DNA of 64,000 nucleotides, taken from assembly GCA_029960065.1 (NCBI GenBank), contig JASCOF010000002.1, forward strand, positions 124,001-188,000, written 5' to 3'. Origin of the DNA: Flavobacteriaceae bacterium PS02336 (GTDB taxonomy: Bacteria; Bacteroidota; Bacteroidia; Flavobacteriales; Flavobacteriaceae). The notes under the pieces are model-generated. The model worked only from the letters and a program-made list of their open reading frames with translations. It had not been told where the DNA came from and did no database searches. The first letter of the stretch is position 1; every line of letters begins with the position of its first letter. A program made the translations under genes and the position numbers. This document shows positions 43,185 through 52,145 of the stretch, in pieces.

Positions 43185-45307
43185 TGACTAATATTCAATT
43201 CATTGCCAAGTCTGTTCAAGCGCCGGCAGTAAGCATTCAAAATACCGTTAAATTATTAGAAGAAGATTGTACGATTCCGTTTATTTCGCGTTACCGAAAA
43301 GATGCAACAGGAAATCTGGATGAAGTTGTCATTGAGCAAATTGCAAAACTTCAAAAAGAATACGACACGCTTGTAAAACGTAAAGAAGCAGTTCTAAAAT
43401 CTATTGAAGAACAAAAAGCACTTACGCCAGATTTGAAGAAAAAAATTGAAGATAGTTTTGATTTGCAAGAGATTGAAGATTTTTACCTTCCATACAAAAA
43501 GAAGAAAAAAACAAAAGCCGATGTTGCGCGTGAATTTGGTTTGGAACCTTTAGCTAAACTGATCATATCTGAAAGTGACGCTGATATCGATTTTATTTCG
43601 ACACAGTATATCAATGATAATGTTATAAACGAAGAAGCGGCTATTCAGGGCGCAAGAGATATTGTAGCGGAATGGATTAATGAAAATATATATGTTCGTA
43701 AACAGCTTCGTAGATTGTATCAGCGAAAAGCTACAATCGCTACGAAAGTTGTTAAAAAGAAAGCCGAAGAAGAAGGCGCACAAAAATTCAGCCAATATTT
43801 TGATTGGGAAGAACCGTTGACAAAAGCGCCGGCACACCGTTTACTGGCTATGCTTCGTGCAGAAAATGAAGGCTTTATAAAAATGAAAATTGATGTTGAT
43901 ATTGATGATGCCTACGATGTTATTGACGAAATCATCATTAAAAAACAAAATAATACAACAGCTCATTTGCAATTAGCAATTGAGGATAGTTATAAACGTT
44001 TATTGAATCCGGCAATTGGCAATGAAACTCTGCAAGAAGCAAAAGCAAAAGCAGATGCTAATTCAATCCAGGTTTTTGCTAACAATTTAGGTCAGTTATT
44101 ATTAGCTCCGCCTTTAGGAGAAAAACGAATTCTAGCAATCGATCCAGGATTTAGAAGCGGTTGTAAAGTAGTTTGTCTGGACGAAAAAGGCGATTTATTA
44201 TATAATGAGACCATTTATCCGCATGCGCCTCAAAACGAGGAAACAATGGCGATTAAAAAGATCCGTTCGATGGTAAATGCGTATCATATTGATGCAATTT
44301 CTATCGGAAATGGAACAGCTTCAAGAGAAACCGAATTTTTCATCAAAAAAATTGCGTTCGACAAACCCATGCAGGTTTTTATTGTCTCTGAGGCAGGAGC
44401 GTCGGTTTATTCAGCTTCAAAAATTGCGCGAGAAGAATTTCCTAATTATGATGTAACGGTTCGTGGTTCGGTTTCTATCGGTAGACGACTTTCAGATCCT
44501 TTGGCCGAATTGGTAAAAATCGACCCGAAAGCAATTGGAGTAGGACAGTATCAGCATGATGTTGATCAATCAAAATTAAAAGAAGAATTGGACAGCACCG
44601 TAATTCGCTGCGTAAACTCAGTTGGAATTAATATTAACACGGCAAGTAAACATTTGCTAAGTTATGTGAGTGGAATAGGAGAGAAGCTGGCCGAAAACAT
44701 TGTTCAATACCGTTCTGAAAACGGACCTTTTGAAGATAGAAAACAGCTGAAAAAAGTGCCTCGCTTAGGAGACAAAGCCTATCAGCAGGGAGCAGCGTTT
44801 ATTAGAATTACAAATGCTAAAAATCCGCTGGATAATTCGGCAGTACATCCAGAAGCTTATCCGGTTGTGGAAAAGATGGCAAAAGATTTAAATATTTCTT
44901 TAAATGACTTAATCGCAAATAAAGAGAAAACAGCCCTTATTAAGCCCGAAAAGTATGTTACACCTGAAATTGGTTTACTGACGCTGAAAGACATCATAAA
45001 AGAGCTTGAAAAGCCTGGATTGGATCCAAGAAAGTCGGCTAAGGTTTTTGAGTTTGATGCCAATGTAAAATCGATCAAAGATGTAAAAACAGGAATGATT
45101 TTACCAGGAATTGTGAATAACATTACCAACTTCGGTTGTTTTGTTGATATCGGAATCAAAGAAAGCGGATTGGTTCATATTTCTCAATTGAAAGCCGGCT
45201 TTGTAAGCGATGTAAATGAAGTAGTAAAATTGCATCAGCATGTTGATGTGAAAGTTACTGAAGTTGATGAAGATAGAAAGAGAATTCAGTTGACGATGAT
45301 ACTTTAA
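43184..45307 (+). CDS. tex: RNA-binding transcription accessory protein Tex
   Basis: 707 residues. Nucleic-acid-binding protein needed for full expression or RNA handling under stress. YqgF/RNase-H-like domain (ILAIDPGFRSGCKVV), helix-hairpin-helix motifs (SYVSGIGEKLAENIV, LKKVPRLGDKAYQQGAAFIRI), a C-terminal S1 domain (GMILPGIVNNITNFGCFVDIG). Last gene of the three-gene TAATG-coupled operon; why it is joined to two secreted proteins is not evident from the sequence. Confidence 0.94.
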   Translation: MTNIQFIAKSVQAPAVSIQNTVKLLEEDCTIPFISRYRKDATGNLDEVVIEQIAKLQKEYDTLVKRKEAVLKSIEEQKALTPDLKKKIEDSFDLQEIEDFYLPYKKKKKTKADVAREFGLEPLAKLIISESDADIDFISTQYINDNVINEEAAIQGARDIVAEWINENIYVRKQLRRLYQRKATIATKVVKKKAEEEGAQKFSQYFDWEEPLTKAPAHRLLAMLRAENEGFIKMKIDVDIDDAYDVIDEIIIKKQNNTTAHLQLAIEDSYKRLLNPAIGNETLQEAKAKADANSIQVFANNLGQLLLAPPLGEKRILAIDPGFRSGCKVVCLDEKGDLLYNETIYPHAPQNEETMAIKKIRSMVNAYHIDAISIGNGTASRETEFFIKKIAFDKPMQVFIVSEAGASVYSASKIAREEFPNYDVTVRGSVSIGRRLSDPLAELVKIDPKAIGVGQYQHDVDQSKLKEELDSTVIRCVNSVGININTASKHLLSYVSGIGEKLAENIVQYRSENGPFEDRKQLKKVPRLGDKAYQQGAAFIRITNAKNPLDNSAVHPEAYPVVEKMAKDLNISLNDLIANKEKTALIKPEKYVTPEIGLLTLKDIIKELEKPGLDPRKSAKVFEFDANVKSIKDVKTGMILPGIVNNITNFGCFVDIGIKESGLVHISQLKAGFVSDVNEVVKLHQHVDVKVTEVDEDRKRIQLTMIL

Positions 45308-45354
45308 AATAAATTCCAATACTGAAATTCCAAATTCCAAAACTGGAATTAAAA

Positions 45355-45391
45355 AAAACGCCCAAAATACAATTCGTAATTTGGGCGTTTC
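45355..45391. terminator. Bidirectional terminator after tex
   Basis: AAAACGCCCAAAAT and AATTTGGGCGTTT pair around a 9-nt loop; shared with the convergent gene ending at 45412. Similar to hairpins at 48066 and 49566. Confidence 0.8.
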
Positions 45392-45411
45392 TATTTTACA
45401 AATAGGAAGAA

Positions 45412-48000
45412 TTATATCTTTATAAATTTTTGAGAGGTTTCTCCATTTTCGGCTTTAATTTTAATTAAATATAAACCTGATGTAAAAGAGCTAACGTCGA
45501 TTGAAGTATTTACGTTTTCTTTTGTATAAATCAATCTTCCTAACAAGTCATAAATTTTTACGGAGTAATTAGATTTATTTAATGAGTTGATGTTTAATGT
45601 ATTTTTTACTGGATTTGGCCATAGAGAAAATGATTTGTTTTCTTTGATAAAATCGTCATTTGATAAGACCACTTCAGTTCCTTTTAATTGAATTAAAGAA
45701 GCAGAATTAGTATTTCCTCTGTAAGCAGTAAAATCTCCGCCTATCATTATTTTACCATCAGATTGCAGATTTATAGAATTAACAGAAGTAGAAGAAGAAC
45801 TATCAAATTCTGATGCTCTAGTGTCTATGCTTCCATCAGTATTTAAACGAATTAAGTGTACAGATTGGTATCCTTGGTAGCTATAAAAACTACCGCCAAC
45901 TATTATTTTTCCGTCTTTTGGCAAGGCTATAGATAAAACAGAATTACCAAATCCAGATCCAATGTTAAAGGAGTTGTCTTTGCTCCCATCAGCATTTAGA
46001 CGAATTATATAATTTTGATTTGCCCCTTGAAAGTAACTAAATTTACCACCAACAATTATTTTACCATCAGCTTGTACAACGATAGAATGAACATCGCCTA
46101 TTGTATAAAGACTACCAAATCCAGTTCCAATATTAAAAGAACTGTCCTTACTCCCATCAGCATTTAATCGAACTAAATAGTTTTGGTTAACTCCTTGGTA
46201 GTTTTTAAATTTACCACCAACAATCAGTTTACCATCACTTTGCAGAGCTACAGATAAAACAGGAGCATCAAATCCAGTTCCAATATTAAAGGAGGTATCT
46301 ACAGTTCCATTAGTATTCAAACGAATTAGATATCTAGAAACAACCCCTTGATATTCAGTTATATCACTTCCTACGATTATTTTGCCATCAGGTTGAATTA
46401 CAATTGAGTTAACACTGTCTGAGTCATCATAACTACGGACGAAACCACGTCCTGTGTTAAAAGAGGTATCTTTGCTTCCATCAGCATTTAAACGAATCAA
46501 GTTTTTTTGATTAATACCTTGATAAGCATTAAAGTAACCACCCACCATTATTTTTCCATCTGTTTGAATAGCTATAGATTTAATGATACCTTGAGTATTA
46601 TTATAAGAATAAAAAAAACCGGAGCCAATATTGAAAGATGTATCAATGGAATTGTCCGTGTTAAAGCGTATAAGATTACTTTGAAGAGTTTGTTGATAAT
46701 TAGTAAATTTACCACCAACTATTGTTTTTCCGTCGGTTTGTTGTGCAATTGCATAAACAGCATTGTTAAATCCATCTCCTGTTTCAAAAGTAGTATCTCT
46801 GCTTCCATCACTATTTATAGATAAAATATTATTTACGGTAATGCCTTGGTAATCATTAAAATATCCTCCTGTGAATATTTTTCCATTTTGCTGCACAACA
46901 ATAAAATTAATACGATCTGTTTGCCCGATTCCATAACCAGTTCCTATATTAAAGGAATTATCTTTGGTTCCGTTAGAATTTAGACGAATCAAATGATTTT
47001 GAGAAATTCCTTTATAGTAAAGAAATGCACCCCCAACAATTATTTTACCATCAGATTGTAAACCTAAAGCAGTTACAGACGGAGCAAATCCAAACCCTGT
47101 TAATATATCAAAAGTTTTGTCTCTTGAACCATCAGGATTTATACGTACTATTCCATTTTGAGTATCATTAACATATCTCATAAAATAACCACCTGCTATA
47201 ATTTTTCCATCAGGTTGTAATACAACACTATTTACTGTAGCATCAAATCCAGAAGATACGTTAAAAGAAGCATCTTTACTTCCATCTGTATTCAAACGAA
47301 TTAGACGGTTTTGTGATAATCCCTGAAATTGAGTAAATTCTCCACCTACGATTATTTTTCCATCATCTTGTAAAACTATAGTTTTTACAGTAGAATTAAA
47401 ACCAGTTCCAATATCAAATGAAGTATCTTTAGTTCCATCAGCATTAAGACGTATCAAATATTTAGTAGCGACTCCCTGATAACCTAAAAAACCTCCTCCA
47501 ACTAAAATTTTACCATCGTTTTGTTTTACCATGGTAAGTACCGTAGAACTGCCATTTGGATTATCCATAAAACCAGTTCCGCCATTAAATGTAGCATCTT
47601 TACTTCCGTCTGAATTTAAACGAATTATATAATTTTGAGGTGCTCCTTGAAATTTTGTGAAAACACCTCCCAGAATCATTTTTCCATCATCTTGCAGAAT
47701 AATAGAAGATATATAATTAGAGTACATTGAGTTACTAAAACCAGAACCAATATTAAAACTTGTATCTTTTGTACCGTCTGGATTTAAACGAATTAAATTC
47801 TTTGAAGAATTGTCTCCTCTATAGGAGCTAAAGGCACCCCCTACTAATATTTTTCCATCTGGTTGTGTAGCGGTACAAAAAACATTGCCATTTGAGAATC
47901 CCGGATATGATCCATATTCATGCGTTACATCAATTGGATTTTGAGCAGATATTGAAAAGAATTGTAAAAAGAAAATAAAAAAGAGTAAAGTTTTTTTCAT
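45412..48000 (-). CDS. T9SS-secreted protein with 14 delta-60 repeats
   Basis: 862 residues from MKKTLLFFIFFLQFFSISAQN. Fourteen repeats of about 50-60 residues, each with a DGKI(I/L)VGG-F core followed by LIRLNxDGSKD and SFNxGxGF, are typical of delta-60 repeat proteins, probably a beta-propeller or beta-solenoid array on the cell surface. The last 75 or so residues (SLWPNPVKNTLNI...LLGRLIYT...SGLYLIKI) form a T9SS type-A sorting domain. An open frame continues 21 codons upstream but the -7 element at 48016-48023 (TATATTTG on the minus strand) places the start here. Confidence 0.9.
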   Translation of the reverse strand: MKKTLLFFIFFLQFFSISAQNPIDVTHEYGSYPGFSNGNVFCTATQPDGKILVGGAFSSYRGDNSSKNLIRLNPDGTKDTSFNIGSGFSNSMYSNYISSIILQDDGKMILGGVFTKFQGAPQNYIIRLNSDGSKDATFNGGTGFMDNPNGSSTVLTMVKQNDGKILVGGGFLGYQGVATKYLIRLNADGTKDTSFDIGTGFNSTVKTIVLQDDGKIIVGGEFTQFQGLSQNRLIRLNTDGSKDASFNVSSGFDATVNSVVLQPDGKIIAGGYFMRYVNDTQNGIVRINPDGSRDKTFDILTGFGFAPSVTALGLQSDGKIIVGGAFLYYKGISQNHLIRLNSNGTKDNSFNIGTGYGIGQTDRINFIVVQQNGKIFTGGYFNDYQGITVNNILSINSDGSRDTTFETGDGFNNAVYAIAQQTDGKTIVGGKFTNYQQTLQSNLIRFNTDNSIDTSFNIGSGFFYSYNNTQGIIKSIAIQTDGKIMVGGYFNAYQGINQKNLIRLNADGSKDTSFNTGRGFVRSYDDSDSVNSIVIQPDGKIIVGSDITEYQGVVSRYLIRLNTNGTVDTSFNIGTGFDAPVLSVALQSDGKLIVGGKFKNYQGVNQNYLVRLNADGSKDSSFNIGTGFGSLYTIGDVHSIVVQADGKIIVGGKFSYFQGANQNYIIRLNADGSKDNSFNIGSGFGNSVLSIALPKDGKIIVGGSFYSYQGYQSVHLIRLNTDGSIDTRASEFDSSSSTSVNSINLQSDGKIMIGGDFTAYRGNTNSASLIQLKGTEVVLSNDDFIKENKSFSLWPNPVKNTLNINSLNKSNYSVKIYDLLGRLIYTKENVNTSIDVSSFTSGLYLIKIKAENGETSQKFIKI

Positions 48001-48015
48001 AGAATAAATTTTAAT

Positions 48016-48023
48016 CAAATATA
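48016..48023 (-). promoter_or_regulatory. -7 element of the delta-60 gene
   Basis: TATATTTG on the minus strand, 15 nt upstream of the ATG at 48000. Confidence 0.5.
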
Positions 48024-48065
48024 TAATAAATTTCTTCCGAGATGTTTTTTTAAAAAACTGCAATT

Positions 48066-48105
48066 ATAAAAACGCCCAAACTACACTTTGTAATTTGGGC
48101 GTTTC
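48066..48105 (-). terminator. Terminator of the glycoside hydrolase gene
   Basis: AAAAACGCCCAAA pairs with TTTGGGCGTTT; on the minus strand T-rich sequence follows. Confidence 0.8.
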
Positions 48106-48116
48106 CAAGTATATTG

Positions 48117-49514
48117 TTATTTCAAAATCACTTTTTTAGTAACACTTTTAAAATCATCATTGGATATTTTGACAAAATAAACACCAGATGCTTGATTGGT
48201 TAAATTTATTTCGGTGCTTTCTGAAATTGTTTTTTGTTGATGAATAATACTTCCCGAAGGAGAAATTATCGAGATAGTAGATTGCCAAGGCGCACTAATT
48301 GTGATTCGATCAGTACTCGGATTTGGGAAAAGCGTAACAGTAGATTTTTCAATATCAAAATTTTCATTGGACAGGACAGCAGTTGGAGGCAGATAAAAAT
48401 TACCAGTTAATAAAAAGGAGTATAATGTTTTTAGAGTATGATTGAAATAGCTGTTCGGCTCGTTGAGGTTTTTCAAATCAGTATAAGATGCATCTAAATG
48501 CGTTTGATTTTCGCCAGCCATTGCAGCACAGGCAAATGCACCTACAAAAGTAGCATTGTGCCATTGGCCGCTTAAAGTTCCGTTTTGATTGTAACCATCT
48601 TTAATATTGGCCGTTCCGCCAAGATTGATGCGAACAAAATCGGACGCTTTCTTAGAATAGGTTTTAGCATCAGGACTTCCGTACCATAAATAATCTACAG
48701 CGATTCGCCAAGGAGTTCTCGCAGCATCATAAGTATATAATTTTCCAGCGTTTGCATAATTTCCAGCTTGAGAAGAATATGCTCCAGAAGCTTCACACCA
48801 ATCTGAAACCAAACCACCGACAGCATTATTTTGTGTCAAATTGTTGTTGATAACGGTGTAAGCCCTTGCCGCAACTTGATTCCAAAAGGCAGAATCATTT
48901 GTAAAATCTCCAAAAGCGCGGTAATAAGCGGGAGAGAAGTAAGAGATGTTAGTAATCTGGCTTCCGCCGAATTGATCTCCAGGTTTTAAAACATAAGTAT
49001 TGGCCTCGACTTCATAATTTTTAATAGCGGTAATTAAAGCCGTCGCATCACTTTTGTAATTGATAGCTCCAGTACTAGCCCATTGAAAATCGGCAACAAT
49101 AAGAGCGAAGGCAGCGTCGAGTTCAGCATCGGTTGCGCCGTTGTAGCCAATTGTTCCAGAACAGCCGCTGATTTTCCAGTTCATCACTTTATTGCTGTTG
49201 ACATTGTCTTTGTAATACAGCCAAAGGCCATCAAAAAGTGTTTTATCTGCTTTATAAGCAGAAAGTAACATACCATAGGCAATTCCTTCGGAAACTGTTT
49301 CAGCAGAATTGTCGAATTTTACTCGGTATCTTCCATTAGAACACGCTTCTACAAAATTGTTTTTCCAGGTGTCATAATTAATTTGGGCATCCTGACTGTT
49401 TCTGGGGACAGCCATAAGTCCGTTTCCGTAAACCTTGCCGGCGGGAAAAGGCTGAGTTTGTGATTGACTTTCTATAGCTAACAGAAAGGCGATTAAGAAA
49501 AATAGGTTTTTCAT
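48117..49514 (-). CDS. Glycoside hydrolase family 8 with T9SS sorting domain
   Basis: 465 residues. Signal peptide MKNLFFLIAFLLAIESQSQ. GH8 (alpha/alpha)6-barrel with TVSEGIAYGMLLS (general acid Glu76) and ATDAELDAAFALIVADFQW (catalytic Asp129 region). GH8 enzymes cut beta-1,4-linked glucans, xylans or chitosan; the specificity is not readable. The C-terminal 80 residues (VTLFPNPSTDRITI...SGVYFVKI) are a T9SS type-A sorting domain, so the enzyme is exported to the cell surface. Confidence 0.92.
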   Translation of the reverse strand: MKNLFFLIAFLLAIESQSQTQPFPAGKVYGNGLMAVPRNSQDAQINYDTWKNNFVEACSNGRYRVKFDNSAETVSEGIAYGMLLSAYKADKTLFDGLWLYYKDNVNSNKVMNWKISGCSGTIGYNGATDAELDAAFALIVADFQWASTGAINYKSDATALITAIKNYEVEANTYVLKPGDQFGGSQITNISYFSPAYYRAFGDFTNDSAFWNQVAARAYTVINNNLTQNNAVGGLVSDWCEASGAYSSQAGNYANAGKLYTYDAARTPWRIAVDYLWYGSPDAKTYSKKASDFVRINLGGTANIKDGYNQNGTLSGQWHNATFVGAFACAAMAGENQTHLDASYTDLKNLNEPNSYFNHTLKTLYSFLLTGNFYLPPTAVLSNENFDIEKSTVTLFPNPSTDRITISAPWQSTISIISPSGSIIHQQKTISESTEINLTNQASGVYFVKISNDDFKSVTKKVILK

Positions 49515-49565
49515 ATCTTAAAAAATTTAGGGTGCCTAAAAGTAAGATTTTTTAGATATAAAAAA

Positions 49566-49596
49566 AATCCCAAACTACAATTTGTAGTTTGGGATT
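49566..49596 (-). terminator. Terminator of tatA
   Basis: AATCCCAAACTACAA and TTGTAGTTTGGGATT form a 15-bp perfect stem about a central T; T-run on the minus strand. Confidence 0.85.
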
Positions 49597-49616
49597 CAAT
49601 AAGTTTTTCGAATTTC

Positions 49617-49796
49617 TTATTTAGTTTCTTCTTCTTGTTTTTTCGAAGCAGCAGGTTGATCGTCTTTAGCAGCGTTTTTAAATTCCTTAATTCCACTTCC
49701 TAAACCTTTCATTAATTCTGGAATTTTTTTACCTCCAAAAAGTAATATCACAATACCTACGATAACAAGGATTTCTGTAAGACCTAATCTTCCCAT
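49617..49796 (-). CDS. tatA: Sec-independent (twin-arginine) translocase subunit TatA
   Basis: 59 residues, just under the usual length limit for gene calling. One membrane helix ([14 protein letters not shown], 7-20), the hinge [16 protein letters not shown], then an amphipathic helix and acidic-basic tail ([18 protein letters not shown]). These are the hallmarks of TatA/E pores for folded-protein export. A -7 element (TACCTTTG on the minus strand, 49844-49851) lies 47 nt upstream, and a terminator follows. Confidence 0.93.
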   Translation of the reverse strand: MGRLGLTEILVIVGIVILLFGGKKIPELMKGLGSGIKEFKNAAKDDQPAASKKQEEETK

Positions 49797-50008
49797 GACT
49801 ATTATATTTAATGCCGAAGCAAATTGTTTTCTAAATTACACCGCAAAGGTATATAGAAATATACGAAATAAAAGTATTTTTAGTTTAAAATATTTGGATT
49901 AGACCACGTTAAATATTTTATAAAATCGTGATTTTAGCCAATTCATAAAATAATCCCGAGCATTAGCAATACGATAAATTGTTATATTTGCTCTAATTAA
50001 AAGAGTTT

Positions 50009-50512
50009 ATGTCAAAGAAAAAACATAGTTTCAGAAGAAAATTATTTACCAAAAACAGATTAATAATTTTAAATGAAGATACTTTTGAAGAACTGTTTTC
50101 TTTTAAACTCAATTTAATGAATGTCTTTGTAACGTTTACTTTAGGAGGCATTTTTTTAATTCTAATTACAACTTTTATAATTGCTTTTACGCCGCTTCGT
50201 GAGTTTATTCCCGGATATTCGTCAACAGAATTAAAAAGAAATGCGACCAAGCTGGCCATTAAGTCAGATTCTCTTGAAACAGCTTTACGACAAAATGAAG
50301 CTTATATTAAAGGGGTTCAGAAAGTTTTAAAAGGAGAATTAGAATATTCAAAATTCAATAAAGATTCTATTTTAGCAGAAACAGTTGAAGACCCCTCAGA
50401 CTTAAATATGAAAGCTTCTGATGCTGAAGTAAAATTAAGAGATGAGGTTGCCAAAACAGAAAAGGAACAGCAGCCAAAATCTCAAGAGAAAAAGAAAAGC
50501 GACAAAAAATAA
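50009..50512 (+). CDS. Single-pass membrane protein, M23-anchor-like
   Basis: 167 residues. A basic cytoplasmic N-terminus (KKKHSFRRKLFTKNRL), one membrane helix (about 43-66), TPLREFIPGYSS, a predicted coiled coil (about 80-115) and a Lys/Glu-rich tail. The first 115 or so residues resemble the membrane anchor and coiled coil of a Flavobacteriia LytM/M23 peptidase family, but no peptidase domain (HxH/HxxxD) follows; this comparison is from memory. A -7 element (TATATTTG, 49983-49990) is 18 nt upstream. Followed by the GH3-family gene after 11 bp. Confidence 0.65.
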   Translation: MSKKKHSFRRKLFTKNRLIILNEDTFEELFSFKLNLMNVFVTFTLGGIFLILITTFIIAFTPLREFIPGYSSTELKRNATKLAIKSDSLETALRQNEAYIKGVQKVLKGELEYSKFNKDSILAETVEDPSDLNMKASDAEVKLRDEVAKTEKEQQPKSQEKKKSDKK

Positions 50513-50523
50513 TACCATTAAAA

Positions 50524-52008
50524 ATGTCAATTAAAGCTGTAGCAGCAAAATTATTTGCTAGTAAGATATATCACCAAACTCAGAATTGGGCACAAAAACC
50601 AGTCGAAACGCAACATAAAATCTTTAATAAGCTAATTAAGAATGCCAAAGAAACAAGTTTTGGTAAAGACCATCATTTTGGCAACATAAAGACGATTGAA
50701 GACTTTCAAAAAAATGTTCCTGTAAGAGATTACGAAGATCTAAAACCTTATATAGAAAAAGTAATAAAAGGCGAGGAAGATATATTATGGAAAGGAAAAC
50801 CAATGTATTTTGCTAAAACTTCTGGAACAACTTCTGGAGCAAAATTTATTCCGCTGACCAAAGAATCGATGCCGTTTCATATTGAAGCTTCACGAAATGC
50901 TATTTTGCACTATGTATACGAAACAGGAAATACTGATTTTATTGATGGTAAAATGATTTTCCTGCAGGGAAGTCCTATTTTAACAGAGAAATACGGAATC
51001 AAATTTGGCAGGTTATCTGGAATTGCGGCACATTTTGTACCGAGATATTTGCAAAGAAACAGAATGCCATCTTGGGAAACCAACTGTATTGAAGATTGGG
51101 AAACCAAAGTTGATGCCATTGTAGACGAAACGATTAAAGAAGATATGTCGGTAATTTCTGGAATTCCGTCTTGGGTTCAGATGTATTTTGAGCGTTTACA
51201 CCAAAAAAGCGGCGGCAAGAAAATAGGCGAAATATTCCAAAACTTTAATCTCTTTATTTACGGCGGAGTTAATTTCGAACCGTATCGCGCCAAATTCGAA
51301 AACATGATTGGCAGAAAAGTCGATAGCATAGAATTATTTCCCGCTTCTGAAGGGTTTTTCGCTTATCAGGATTCGCAAAAAGAAAAAGGAATGCTTTTAT
51401 TATTGAATTCAGGTATTTTCTACGAATTCATAAAAGCAGATGAATTTTTCGAAGAAAATCCAAAAGTACTCACAATCGGTGAAGTAGAAATTGGCGTAAA
51501 TTATGTTTTGATTGTTTCTACCAATGCCGGCCTTTGGCGTTATAATATTGGAGACACTGTTCAGTTTACTTCTTTGTTTCCACATCGTGTGATAGTTTCC
51601 GGACGTATCAAACATTATATTTCGGCTTTTGGCGAACACGTTATTGCCAACGAAGTAGAAAATGCTATGAAAGAAGCTGTAGCATCAACAAATATTGTGA
51701 TAAATGAATTTACAGTTGCGCCACAGATTAATCCGTCGAACGGACTTCCGTATCACGAATGGTTTGTAGAATTTGAAAACGAACCAGAAAGCATGGAAGT
51801 TTTTGCTGAAACAATTGATAATTCAATGCGAAAGCAAAACATTTATTATGACGATTTAATTACTGGAAATGTTTTAAGAAAAGTGGTCGTAACCAAAGTT
51901 TCTAAAAATGGATTTCAAGATTATATGAAATCGCAGGGAAAATTAGGCGGACAGAATAAAATTCCGAGATTGTCGAATGATAGAAAGATTGCGGATAATT
52001 TGAGATAA
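50524..52008 (+). CDS. GH3 auxin-responsive-promoter-family protein (ANL superfamily)
   Basis: 494 residues. Adenylate-forming fold: FAKTSGTTSGAKFIPLT is the ATP/AMP-binding loop (about 98-114), LFPASEGFFAYQ the second, and YNIGDTVQF with GRIKHYISAFGEHV the hinge region before the C-terminal domain. Plant relatives conjugate amino acids to hormones; the bacterial substrates are unknown. It is 11 bp downstream of the membrane-anchor gene, so they are probably co-transcribed. Confidence 0.85.
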   Translation: MSIKAVAAKLFASKIYHQTQNWAQKPVETQHKIFNKLIKNAKETSFGKDHHFGNIKTIEDFQKNVPVRDYEDLKPYIEKVIKGEEDILWKGKPMYFAKTSGTTSGAKFIPLTKESMPFHIEASRNAILHYVYETGNTDFIDGKMIFLQGSPILTEKYGIKFGRLSGIAAHFVPRYLQRNRMPSWETNCIEDWETKVDAIVDETIKEDMSVISGIPSWVQMYFERLHQKSGGKKIGEIFQNFNLFIYGGVNFEPYRAKFENMIGRKVDSIELFPASEGFFAYQDSQKEKGMLLLLNSGIFYEFIKADEFFEENPKVLTIGEVEIGVNYVLIVSTNAGLWRYNIGDTVQFTSLFPHRVIVSGRIKHYISAFGEHVIANEVENAMKEAVASTNIVINEFTVAPQINPSNGLPYHEWFVEFENEPESMEVFAETIDNSMRKQNIYYDDLITGNVLRKVVVTKVSKNGFQDYMKSQGKLGGQNKIPRLSNDRKIADNLR

Positions 52009-52145
52009 AAAAAGAATGATTTGATTGATCATTCTAACAATTTGTTAAATACCATTTTACCAAAATTACATTTATAATTCCTACTTTCGTTTATTGAAAT
52101 ACTCGAAATTATCTTCTGCTGAGAAGATTTTTAAAATAAAAAAGC

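Noticed and set aside
48001..48063. 21-codon extension of the delta-60 protein
   Set aside because: It would precede the -7 element (48016-48023) and spoil the signal peptide.
49511..49696. 61-codon minus-strand frame over the tatA 3' end and terminator
   Set aside because: It runs through the tatA terminator and part of tatA in another frame, with no protein-like composition.
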